The notes: a model not told the origin generated them from the letters alone. A DNA stretch of 5,388 bases from Candidatus Poseidoniaceae archaeon (GCA_022451765.1 JAKUNY010000105.1:1-5388); one strand, 5' to 3'; positions 1-5,388 are shown, numbered from the stretch's first letter. Program-made: numbers and translations.

Positions 1-593
1 ACTTGATGGCGGTTGTTTTACCGATCATCGAGGACAAAGCAGACCATGTCAAAGGGAATCGTATGACAACCCGCGAAGACATTGAGCAGATGCCGAAACG
101 GCGTCGAAGAGCATCAAAGGTACTCAGTTGGTTGACGACATTGGCAAGCGGGCGTGTCACCAAGGACCCACAATGCGGCTACACTGCAACCTCTTCTGAA
201 CTTCTCGAGCAATGGAATTGGAAACAATCTTGGAAAGGCTATGGATATCCAAATTTCTGGCTCATCCGACTTTCGAGTGGGGGTTATCGAGTCGTCGATG
301 TCCCTGTGAAAGCGGTCTATGGGGAAGAAACGTCCGGAATTAAACCGGCCAATTTTTTCCTCAGTGTCGGATTGATGATGACCATCCAGCATCACAAAAG
401 AGCATTCAATCATCTTTCTCGTTCACCGATTATGATGGTTTCATTTCTGTTTTATCTAGCCGGTTATGCTTCAGTAGGGTTTGCAATCAACCAGCCACTC
501 TTTATCCTAGGTTTACCGTTCGGTTGGTGGATAGCACACAGGCTTGACCGCTTGGCTATGCGTCGACTGATTGGTGGGCGTACCAAGATTTGA
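1..593 (+). CDS. Family-2 glycosyltransferase (dolichyl-phosphate sugar transferase type), C-terminal part
   Basis: The reading frame is already open at the left edge (codons in phase from base 3), so the N-terminal nucleotide-sugar binding part lies outside the window. About 196 residues are visible. They match the second half of DPM1/GT2 enzymes: an ADHVKGNRM segment near residue 13, then LTTLASG and DPQCGYTA (about residues 45-63), then YGYPNFWLIRL and a GYRVVDVPV / YGEETSGIK block (about 80-114). These enzymes move a sugar from a nucleotide donor to a polyprenyl phosphate at the membrane, for glycolipid or protein glycosylation. Two hydrophobic stretches near residues 141-180 look like a membrane hairpin, as in membrane-anchored archaeal DPM synthases. 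The codon for the first Met is not the true start. The last six codons and the stop lie within the opposite-strand tRNA gene. The family call is firm; donor sugar and acceptor cannot be read from sequence. Confidence 0.85.
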   Translation, partial: LMAVVLPIIEDKADHVKGNRMTTREDIEQMPKRRRRASKVLSWLTTLASGRVTKDPQCGYTATSSELLEQWNWKQSWKGYGYPNFWLIRLSSGGYRVVDVPVKAVYGEETSGIKPANFFLSVGLMMTIQHHKRAFNHLSRSPIMMVSFLFYLAGYASVGFAINQPLFILGLPFGWWIAHRLDRLAMRRLIGGRTKI

Positions 594-649
594 ACTTGGG
601 TCCAAGGCTCCCAAAGCCCCGAGTATAGGCCAAACTAACCCATACGCCC
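572..649 (-). tRNA. tRNA-Pro (anticodon UGG), CCA encoded
   Basis: Read on the minus strand, this folds as a complete 78-base tRNA. The acceptor strands GGGCGTA (649-643) and TACGCCC (582-576) pair over 7 bp, followed by discriminator A and an encoded CCA (574-572). The T arm is CCAAG-TTCAAAT-CTTGG. The anticodon stem GGGGC/GCCTT has two G-U pairs and closes a TTTGGGA loop with anticodon TGG at 613-611. The D arm keeps A14, G15 and G18G19, with a weak 13-22 position. The variable loop is four bases and no intron is seen. It should read proline CCN codons. It lies 33 bases beyond the stop of the zinc-ribbon gene on the same strand, so it may be co-transcribed with it or use its own weak promoter. 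Its 3' end overlaps the opposite-strand glycosyltransferase gene. Confidence 0.95.
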
Positions 650-674
650 TTGGTTTGGGGGACGTGGTTCCACC

Positions 675-682
675 TATGAACT
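675..682 (-). promoter_or_regulatory. Candidate TATA box for tRNA-Pro
   Basis: On the minus strand this reads AGTTCATA, 26-33 bases upstream of the first tRNA base, which is where an archaeal TATA box should sit. The same octamer occurs upstream of psmB. It is a poor match to the usual archaeal TATA consensus and abuts the stop codon of the upstream gene, so this is a positional inference only. Confidence 0.3.
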
Positions 683-1120
683 TCACTCAAGGAGTAACCA
701 GATTCCATCTTGCTGGCGAACAAGCGTTCCATCAAGTTCCATCCTTTCGAGAAGATCTTCGACGGACTGATCCGAATCATGATTGTCAAGTACAGTTTGC
801 ACATCACTACGACGTAAGAGCATATCATCTCCGACCATTTTTCGGACTGCTTTGAAAATCGCTCGAGGTGATGACGAGGAAGAGGCAATCAGAGGCTCAT
901 CCATCGATTCGAGCTTTTTCCTCAACTCGTCTCGTAGGTCTTCAGGCGTGTTCGCTAGCGCTACCTCAATTCGAAGTTGAGCAGATGTTTCTGCTGTGGC
1001 AATAACTGGGGTCGTTGATGGAAGGGACTGCCCACAATGCGGGCACTGACGAGGTTGCCCACGTGTTCCATGACAATTACGACAAGCAGGACAACGTACA
1101 ACCGACCATGTTCCTGCCAT
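683..1120 (-). CDS. Small zinc-ribbon protein with predicted winged-helix-like C-terminus
   Basis: This is a 145-residue protein that I cannot assign to a named function. Near the N-terminus are two CxxC knuckles, C10-P-A-C13 and C26-P-H-C29, twelve residues apart, with an extra C16-H17 between them. That is a treble-clef or zinc-ribbon pattern. A charged helix follows (about 46-73), then a Ser-rich linker at 80-84. Residues 85-145 run helix, helix, then MELDGTLVRQQDGIWLLL, which resembles the last helix and wing of a winged-helix domain. The architecture recalls haloarchaeal zinc-ribbon proteins of unknown function (DUF5817-like), but that link is from memory and weak. A nucleic-acid-binding or regulatory role is inference. 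The gene starts 32 bases after the upstream decarboxylase-like gene and is followed by tRNA-Pro, so the three may form one transcript. The start is the only upstream ATG before the first cysteines; no clear ribosome binding site is seen. Confidence 0.8.
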   Translation of the reverse strand: MAGTWSVVRCPACRNCHGTRGQPRQCPHCGQSLPSTTPVIATAETSAQLRIEVALANTPEDLRDELRKKLESMDEPLIASSSSSPRAIFKAVRKMVGDDMLLRRSDVQTVLDNHDSDQSVEDLLERMELDGTLVRQQDGIWLLLE

Positions 1121-1152
1121 AGATTCTGATTATGCCAACAGATTATGAAGAT

Positions 1153-1833
1153 TCACAAACTGAAATCTGTGCGTTCGCTGTTCCGACGTCCGCCGGGACG
1201 AAGTGCTGGTGCTGCTGGTGCCTTCGTATCAACACGCTTCTTCTCAGGTTCTGCAGATCGTGTAAGACCACCACGGATTGGACCTGTACGGCCTCGACCA
1301 GCCATTCGGAGAGAATCTGGTAGAATCAATGCTGCAATGGCCACACCATGATGGTCTTGACCTGCAGTGACTTCATCAACGGCAACGTCGAATGAGAGCA
1401 CTTCAAGGTCACGTGAGGCAAGCCTTCGTTGAATGTTCCTTCTCAAAAGGAGAACGGTTTCCTCGTAATCGACTTCTGTCGTGATGCTAGCGACAATCGT
1501 ACACTCATCACCTTCAGGTGTTTGGCACATTGCATAACCAACTCCAGCACAAGCAGTCGAACCGCTCCAGGCATAAGCTGTCGCCAAATGACATTCGACG
1601 AGTGAACCCATCGGAAGTGGTTCGGGAGGGACGATGTTGAAACCAAGCGGAAGCATGGCTCCTTGAACTTGAATGAGCCGAGCGTCGCCCAGACCCAACT
1701 CGACGAGGCCTTGGTCAAAGGCGTCCTCAGCATTTTCACCCCAAGGTGAAACAGCGGTCATGAGCCAGCCTCGGGATGATTTTGAACTGCCTTCAGCGCC
1801 TGCCATGTGCGGAAGAAGACCAACACGGTTCAT
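1153..1833 (-). CDS. Pyruvoyl-dependent arginine decarboxylase-like protein, lacking the pyruvoyl serine
   Basis: The 226-residue product aligns through residues about 24-171 with archaeal pyruvoyl-dependent arginine decarboxylase (PvlArgDC, as in M. jannaschii MJ0316). Matching blocks are GENAEDAFDQGL (32-43), GLGDARLIQV (47-56), PMGSLV (74-79), a Cys-led strand CTIVASI (111-117) and the closing strand HHGVAIAALIL (161-171). Active family members are made as a proenzyme that cuts itself at a Ser-Ser, turning the second Ser into a pyruvoyl group that decarboxylates arginine to agmatine for polyamine synthesis. Here Gln57-Gly58 occupy that place, and no Ser, Thr or Cys occurs between residues 30 and 76. 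The region of the usual catalytic Glu also reads ASIT instead. Residues about 176-226 form an Arg/Gly/Pro-rich, basic, probably disordered tail absent from the short classical enzymes. The fold is well supported, but activity is doubtful; a dead paralogue or regulatory subunit fits better. The ATG at 1831-1833 begins the longest frame; Met10 and Met25 are alternative starts. There is no Shine-Dalgarno, so a leaderless mRNA is possible. Confidence 0.8.
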   Translation of the reverse strand: MNRVGLLPHMAGAEGSSKSSRGWLMTAVSPWGENAEDAFDQGLVELGLGDARLIQVQGAMLPLGFNIVPPEPLPMGSLVECHLATAYAWSGSTACAGVGYAMCQTPEGDECTIVASITTEVDYEETVLLLRRNIQRRLASRDLEVLSFDVAVDEVTAGQDHHGVAIAALILPDSLRMAGRGRTGPIRGGLTRSAEPEKKRVDTKAPAAPALRPGGRRNSERTDFSL

Positions 1834-1899
1834 GAATAAAATGGTTCAATAACTTTGTAAAACACGAAACGCTATGAAAACAGAAGGTTTGGGGGAAGC
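1834..1899. promoter_or_regulatory. Divergent promoter region
   Basis: Only 66 bases separate two divergently read genes, so both promoters must lie here or inside the coding regions. The left two thirds are AT-rich. TTTGTAAAA (1853-1861) lies at a TATA-like distance from the minus-strand ATG if that mRNA is leaderless. For the plus-strand gene a GGGGG run (1891-1895) four bases before the ATG can pair with the CCUCC of 16S rRNA through one G-U pair. No canonical TATA box is seen. Confidence 0.35.
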
Positions 1900-2184
1900 A
1901 TGGCCAAGGCATCAAGACTCCTCTTGTTGCTTGCAACCCTTGGATTGTTCATCCTCGCAGTCATTATGCTTCTCAACAGTGATTCTGAGTTAATGGCTAT
2001 CCCATTGATCGGGGTTTCCGTCCTCGCAGGGTTTGGGTACATGATGTTTGATGCGGGAACCTCAACCAAGCCCAACAGCACACCAGGGGCGATTGAAAAG
2101 AATCGTGCAATTCACAGCAAAGAGGCACAAAAGGAAGCATTGCCTGATCTTACAGAAGGCGATTACGACCTACCAATTCTTTGA
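1900..2184 (+). CDS. Small protein with two predicted membrane helices, unknown function
   Basis: This is a 94-residue protein with no family I recognise. Residues 7-25 (Leu-rich, no charges) and 31-50 form two membrane helices joined by a very short polar turn, NSDSE. The tail from 51 on is hydrophilic, with Pro/Thr/Ser then Lys/Glu, and ends in an acidic stretch DLTEGDYD before LPIL. Two N-terminal positive charges (Lys3, Arg6) before the first helix suggest an N-in hairpin with both termini in the cytoplasm; this is inference. The ATG at 1900 is supported by a GGGGG run just upstream that can act as a ribosome binding site. It is transcribed away from the decarboxylase-like gene and converges on fttA; its TGA is immediately followed by the complement of the fttA stop, leaving no intergenic base. 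Coding status is supported by the open frame, hydrophobic pattern and tight fit between neighbours. Confidence 0.72.
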   Translation: MAKASRLLLLLATLGLFILAVIMLLNSDSELMAIPLIGVSVLAGFGYMMFDAGTSTKPNSTPGAIEKNRAIHSKEAQKEALPDLTEGDYDLPIL

Positions 2185-4089
2185 CTAAAGAATTCGGACC
2201 GTTTCCAAGTTCTTTGGAGCATAGGTTCGACAACGGTACTTGTCTCGATGTTCTTTTCCAAGATCACTGCATTTGTAGTAGTCTCCGTGATGACAAATAA
2301 TGTTCCGAGGCTTAGGGTTCATTGAATCGACAAAGGCGAGGAGTTGTCGGCGGTCGGAGTGACCGCTAAACCCGTCAATGGTCGCCATCTCGCAACCAAC
2401 CTTGACGATTTCAGTTCGGCCATTGATCTGCATAGGAACTTCGCCAAATCCTTTCTGTAGACGACGACCGAGTGTTCCCTCTGCTTGATAGCCAACAAAG
2501 CACAGAGCGTTTCGCTCTTCATGCGCCCAGTTTTGGAAGTAATTCATGACAGGTCCGCCATTGAGCATGCCTGATGTGGCAAGAACGATGCATGGGCTTG
2601 TGTCCATGACGATGCTCTCGCGTCGCTCTGCTCCTTCGACAGTACGGAACCATGGACTTGTGAATGGGTTTTCGCCATCGTTTTGCAACAGCGACTTTCG
2701 CAATGCTGTGGTCAAGTAATTCGGATGGCTGGCGTGAATAGCTGTGGCTTCCTGAATCATTCCATCGAGCCAGACCGGCACAGGCTTTACCGCTCCAGAA
2801 CGGAACAAGTCATCGATTGCAATCATCACTTCTTGGGAACGACCGACTGCGAAAACAGGGCAGATCAATTTACCATTCCTCTGAAGAGTACGAGTAACAA
2901 TGTCTTGCAACTCTTGGTTTGCCTCTTCACGGGACGGTTGGTAATCGCCCGCTGCACCATAGGTCGACTCGATAACCAATGTTTCACAACGAGGGAAACG
3001 AGTGTTTGCTGCGTCGCTCAGCCAGGATTTCTCAAACTTTTGATCCCCGGAGATACCAACGTTGTGCTTACGGTCTGCGATGTTGAGATGAACTGCGGAT
3101 GAGCCGAGGATGTGGCCTGCATTGGAGAACGTCATTTTGACATCTGGAGCAATGTCCGTGGTCTGGTTCCAATCAACATCCACAACGTGACGCATGCACA
3201 TGCGAATATCTTCCATATCGTAGGGAGCACGCTTTCCTTCAGCACCGCCAACCTTGAGGTAATCTGTTTGCAAAAGAAGCATGAGGTCACGTGTTGGTGG
3301 TGTGCAGAAAACCGGTCCACGGTATCCGTACTTGAACAGAACAGGAAGCATTCCTGCATGGTCAAGGTGCGCGTGCGTCAAGACCACTGCATCGATTTGC
3401 TCGAGCGGTAGGGCTTCGGGCGCAGTGAAGTAGGGCATTGGGTCCGTGTCGGATGCAATGTTGACGCCCACGTCAATCATGATTCGAGATTCGTTCGTGG
3501 TAACGAAGTGGCATGCGCGGCCGACCTCTTGGTAAGAACCCAAAGCAGTTACACGAGCCCACGTTGAACCAGGCCGCGTTGGGCGATGGATGTTCAATCC
3601 AAAATTCCTCAAAAGTTTTCGACGCTCATCGGCGTTGGCTTCTAGGTATCCACGAATATCACGAACCGTCTTTGACAAAATTGGAGGTGTTCGTTCGACG
3701 GAAACTTCCCAACCTGTTGAGGTTCGGATTTCTTTGGCTATTGATCCTCTTCGACCGACAGCGTCGGAAGGATTCTCGCATTGAATGATAACTTTCCATA
3801 TGCATGGATCAAAGAAGAGTTCTGAAATGTTGGCGGACTCGGGAACGAGGTCTTTGATGACTGCTGTAGCGTCTTCTTTGTCCATGACCATGTCGGGTTC
3901 GGGACGCATGACAATCCGTCGCTTGATTTTCTTGGATATCTTGCCTGCTAATCCATCGTTCGAAATGAACGGTTCGAAGTCTTTGGTAAAAACGGCAATG
4001 TCACCGGCTTCGAGGTCCACTTTGTACTCGACGTCTCGAGGTACAATCTTGCTAATCTCATCTTTGATTTCCTTAAACGTCAATCGCAT
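2185..4089 (-). CDS. fttA: aCPSF1/FttA: KH-domain beta-CASP ribonuclease, transcription termination factor
   Basis: The product is 634 residues from the ATG at 4089, a normal length for archaeal aCPSF1. This factor is known to cleave nascent RNA and terminate transcription by archaeal RNA polymerase. Domains in order: an N-terminal KH-like region (about 1-135), with a GRRG loop at 112-115 in the second KH; a metallo-beta-lactamase part with LTHAHLDHAG (zinc ligands H239, H241, D243, H244), AGHILGS (H326) and ISGD (D349); a beta-CASP insert starting at VIESTYG (E374, motif A), with PVFAVGRSQE (motif B); and the returning lactamase part with GFSGHSD (H577, motif C) and a terminal ICHHGD. All metal ligands are present, so it should be active. 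A GTG at 4107 would add six residues, but GGAGATGA (4101-4094) sits correctly before the ATG at 4089, which decides the start. It follows psmB by 78 bases in the same direction; MJ1236-MJ1237 have the same order, suggesting an old operon. Confidence 0.96.
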   Translation of the reverse strand: MRLTFKEIKDEISKIVPRDVEYKVDLEAGDIAVFTKDFEPFISNDGLAGKISKKIKRRIVMRPEPDMVMDKEDATAVIKDLVPESANISELFFDPCIWKVIIQCENPSDAVGRRGSIAKEIRTSTGWEVSVERTPPILSKTVRDIRGYLEANADERRKLLRNFGLNIHRPTRPGSTWARVTALGSYQEVGRACHFVTTNESRIMIDVGVNIASDTDPMPYFTAPEALPLEQIDAVVLTHAHLDHAGMLPVLFKYGYRGPVFCTPPTRDLMLLLQTDYLKVGGAEGKRAPYDMEDIRMCMRHVVDVDWNQTTDIAPDVKMTFSNAGHILGSSAVHLNIADRKHNVGISGDQKFEKSWLSDAANTRFPRCETLVIESTYGAAGDYQPSREEANQELQDIVTRTLQRNGKLICPVFAVGRSQEVMIAIDDLFRSGAVKPVPVWLDGMIQEATAIHASHPNYLTTALRKSLLQNDGENPFTSPWFRTVEGAERRESIVMDTSPCIVLATSGMLNGGPVMNYFQNWAHEERNALCFVGYQAEGTLGRRLQKGFGEVPMQINGRTEIVKVGCEMATIDGFSGHSDRRQLLAFVDSMNPKPRNIICHHGDYYKCSDLGKEHRDKYRCRTYAPKNLETVRIL

Positions 4090-4167
4090 AATCTCATCTC
4101 CAACCACAACATTGCACGCTACGCATACCCAAAGGAATGCGGCAACGCCGCGGGAGTAGGGAGATGC
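4090..4167 (-). promoter_or_regulatory. Structured psmB-fttA intercistronic region
   Basis: Three inverted repeats can be read in these 78 bases. GCGGC-AAC-GCCGC (4139-4151) is a perfect 5-bp hairpin. GCATACCC/GGAATGC (4123-4140) forms a mismatched hairpin that shares bases 4139-4140 with the first. CATCTCC (4095-4101) and GGAGATG (4160-4166) are perfectly complementary over 7 bases and would pair the start of the gap with the fttA ribosome binding site. No oligo-T terminator follows, so read-through from psmB is likely. Whether these form in the cell is inference. Confidence 0.4.
4094..4101 (-). promoter_or_regulatory. Ribosome binding site of fttA
   Basis: On the minus strand this reads GGAGATGA, seven of eight matches to the GGAGGTGA core complementary to archaeal 16S rRNA. 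It ends four bases before the ATG at 4089. It lies inside the reading frame of the alternative GTG start (4107), so it favours the shorter protein. Seven of its bases are complementary to a stretch just after the psmB stop. Confidence 0.7.
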
Positions 4168-4791
4168 TCACTTCTTCAGAGCAGCATCAATCTCGGATTG
4201 TTCAACAGGGACAAATCCGTCTTTCATAGTGATAACAGCAAGGTCCATGCCGTTACCGGATGCAGCATCTCGCTGACCCGATGCATTGAGTGCACGGGCT
4301 GCCAATCGGACAGCCTCGCTTCGGCTCATGCCTTCTGAGAAACCGTCTTCAAGAACACCGTACATGTAAGGTGAACCTGATCCCGTTGCGCAGTAGACAT
4401 CTGGAATGGAGCCGCCAGCAGAGTCGATGGAATAAACGTGGGAGCCTTCATCATCGACTCCAACAATAAGGAGTTGGACCCAGTGTGGTCGGCCTGATAG
4501 GATGTTGGCAGTGAATGTTGCCGCACCTTTGACGGTCATGTTCTGGCCTCGGCGTAGTTGGTAGAGGGCTACCTCAGCTGCCAGCGTGCGGGACAGAGAT
4601 TGTGCATGTCCAACAAGTCCAGCAGTTGTGAGTGCGAGGTTCTCTCCAATCTTAAACAACTTCTGGACGCTTTTGTTTGCGATAAAGTGGCCCATGGTGG
4701 CTCGATGATCGGCTCCGACAACAACACCGCCATTGTATGTAATTCCTACAGTACTGGTTCCAGTCTTCAAAACAGTCTCTTGTGTTTCCAT
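4168..4791 (-). CDS. psmB: 20S proteasome beta subunit
   Basis: The product is 207 residues, an N-terminal-nucleophile threonine protease subunit that forms the two inner rings of the archaeal 20S proteasome with alpha subunits. The first 11 residues, METQETVLKTG, are the propeptide. Self-cleavage between Gly11 and Thr12 exposes the catalytic Thr1 of TSTVGIT. In mature numbering Asp17 (VGADHRATM) and Lys33 (NKSVQKLF) are in place, as are the later GSGS and QRDAASG segments that supply the supporting Ser and Asp residues. The sequence follows Thermoplasma acidophilum PsmB closely along its length. The frame stays open upstream to 4983, but the start at 4791 is chosen because it gives the usual short propeptide and is preceded by GGTGAT (4800-4795), a good ribosome binding site. 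It is first in a likely operon with fttA and diverges from the gene at 4938. It appears complete and active. Confidence 0.97.
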   Translation of the reverse strand: METQETVLKTGTSTVGITYNGGVVVGADHRATMGHFIANKSVQKLFKIGENLALTTAGLVGHAQSLSRTLAAEVALYQLRRGQNMTVKGAATFTANILSGRPHWVQLLIVGVDDEGSHVYSIDSAGGSIPDVYCATGSGSPYMYGVLEDGFSEGMSRSEAVRLAARALNASGQRDAASGNGMDLAVITMKDGFVPVEQSEIDAALKK

Positions 4792-4794
4792 GAT

Positions 4795-4800
4795 ATCACC
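4795..4800 (-). promoter_or_regulatory. Ribosome binding site of psmB
   Basis: GGTGAT on the minus strand, three bases before the ATG at 4791, pairs with AUCACC of the 16S rRNA tail. Because this is the 3' half of the full AGGAGGTGAT element, the short spacing is normal. It fixes the psmB start and argues against the long upstream extension. Confidence 0.7.
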
Positions 4801-4856
4801 AACTCGCCACCCCATATGAATCGTGGGGTAAGCAATGTGCCCTGTCCGAGCCCCCT

Positions 4857-4864
4857 TATGAACT
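4857..4864 (-). promoter_or_regulatory. Candidate TATA box for psmB-fttA
   Basis: The minus strand reads AGTTCATA here, the same octamer as upstream of tRNA-Pro. With usual archaeal spacing transcription would begin near 4831, leaving a leader of about 40 bases that includes the psmB ribosome binding site. A second TTCATATG at 4814-4821 is closer to the gene and would leave the ribosome binding site at the very 5' end. Weak motif; positional inference. Confidence 0.3.
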
Positions 4865-4937
4865 CGACGATGAAAAACAATGATTTGACCCTTCCATGGA
4901 AGAAAGCCTTCTTGAGCCATCGAGCACAGGCACGGAC

Positions 4938-5388
4938 ATGGCAAGGAAGCGTTCCTCTCAACCAGAAGAGGGACAGTTCTCACTTGATGACTTCATCAAC
5001 CAAGAACCTGCAAGTATAGACAACGTCCCGGGAATGATTGACCTGACCCCAAAAACAGAGCAGGTGGAACGGAAACCAGCAGATTCGAAACCACTGCGGA
5101 CCTTCACGATGCCAAGCAGTGAATCAACGTTGGAAAAGCAACCAACGCCATCAACAAGCTCGGACATTTATCACAACCTGGGCAAGATGTATCCAAATCC
5201 CCCGATACCTATGAACAACTCTGGTATGGTTCTTCATCGAGCAACCCTGTTCGATCTTACTGGTATTGATACGCTGCTTGATTGGGTCAGCGACGGTGAT
5301 GCAGCCCTAGTCGAAATGGCTCGATTGATGAATCGAGAGCATGAGGTCGAGACGGTCTTGGCCCGCCTCCATCGATTTATAGAAATGG
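4938..5388 (+). CDS. Unrecognised protein with disordered N-terminus, cut by right edge
   Basis: An open frame of 150 codons runs from the ATG at 4938 to the window end without a stop, so the C-terminus is missing. I do not recognise the family. The start MARKRSSQPEEGQ is basic, and residues about 1-75 are rich in Pro, Ser, Thr, Glu and Lys with no hydrophobic core, so probably disordered apart from a short FSLDDFI segment (14-20). After DIYHNLGKMYPNPPIP (76-91) the sequence becomes helical: LFDLTGIDTLLDWV (104-117), DAALVEMARLMN (121-132) and VETVLARLHRFI (137-148). There is no signal peptide, membrane segment or metal site. An in-frame ATG at 4896 would add 14 residues, but neither start has a Shine-Dalgarno. 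The gene is divergent from psmB, with 146 bases between starts. Lack of stops and amphipathic helices support real coding. Confidence 0.72.
   Translation, partial: MARKRSSQPEEGQFSLDDFINQEPASIDNVPGMIDLTPKTEQVERKPADSKPLRTFTMPSSESTLEKQPTPSTSSDIYHNLGKMYPNPPIPMNNSGMVLHRATLFDLTGIDTLLDWVSDGDAALVEMARLMNREHEVETVLARLHRFIEM

Noticed and set aside
572..599. tRNA 3' end as an integration (att) site
   Set aside because: No second copy of the tRNA 3' end, no integrase and no foreign-looking gene is present in the window.
664..673. Inverted repeat GTGGTTCCAC between the zinc-ribbon gene and the tRNA
   Set aside because: The loop is only two bases and there is no T-tract after it, so neither a terminator nor an operator can be supported.
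571..1351. Plus-strand open frames 571-855, 783-980, 1132-1323 and 1145-1351
   Set aside because: They run antisense through the tRNA, the zinc-ribbon gene and the decarboxylase-like gene, and show no recognisable protein features.
4090..4107. GTG start at 4107 for fttA
   Set aside because: It adds six residues whose codons contain the GGAGATGA ribosome binding site of the ATG at 4089, so the later start is preferred.
2683..4159. Several plus-strand open frames (for example 2683-3102, 3112-3411, 3513-3788, 3785-4159)
   Set aside because: They are antisense shadows of the well-conserved fttA gene, without domain signals of their own.
4792..4983. A 64-residue N-terminal extension of the proteasome beta subunit in the same open frame
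   Set aside because: It would bury the short propeptide and Thr nucleophile far inside, is rich in Cys and Arg unlike the family, overlaps the divergent gene start at 4938, and the start at 4791 has its own ribosome binding site.
4558..5019. Plus-strand open frame across psmB and the divergent gene start
   Set aside because: It is antisense to conserved psmB codons and out of frame with the better-supported gene at 4938.

Overview
The window looks like a piece of an archaeal chromosome, most likely euryarchaeal. The evidence is a proteasome beta subunit with a short propeptide next to a KH / metallo-beta-lactamase / beta-CASP termination nuclease (aCPSF1/FttA), a tRNA-Pro of archaeal layout, and a dolichyl-phosphate-type glycosyltransferase. 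The moderate GC content, compact layout and divergent sequences suggest a marine Thermoplasmatota relative such as Marine Group II (Poseidoniales). That lineage assignment is inference, not proof. No insertion sequence, CRISPR array, phage module or origin is visible.

Layout. (1) 1-593, plus strand: C-terminal part of a family-2 glycosyltransferase cut by the left edge; its stop codon lies inside the tRNA gene on the other strand. (2) 1833-572, minus strand: a likely co-oriented unit of a pyruvoyl-dependent arginine decarboxylase-like protein, a small zinc-ribbon protein and tRNA-Pro(UGG). (3) 1900-2184, plus strand: a 94-residue protein with two membrane helices, divergent from unit 2. Its stop directly abuts the stop of the next, convergent gene. 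(4) 4791-2185, minus strand: psmB followed by aCPSF1/fttA, a gene pair also adjacent in Methanocaldococcus jannaschii. The 78-base gap between them is structured. (5) 4938-5388, plus strand: a divergent gene running off the right edge that I do not recognise; it has a disordered N-terminal region and then a helical domain.

Together this is mostly core cell machinery: protein turnover (20S proteasome), 3'-end formation and transcription termination (aCPSF1), translation (tRNA-Pro) and envelope or glycolipid glycosylation. The most notable point is that the arginine decarboxylase-like protein has lost the serine that would become the pyruvoyl cofactor, so it is probably not an ordinary decarboxylase. 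Other points worth attention are the tRNA/CDS antisense overlap, a 7-base complementarity that could mask the fttA ribosome binding site, and a shared AGTTCATA element placed as a TATA box upstream of both the tRNA and psmB.
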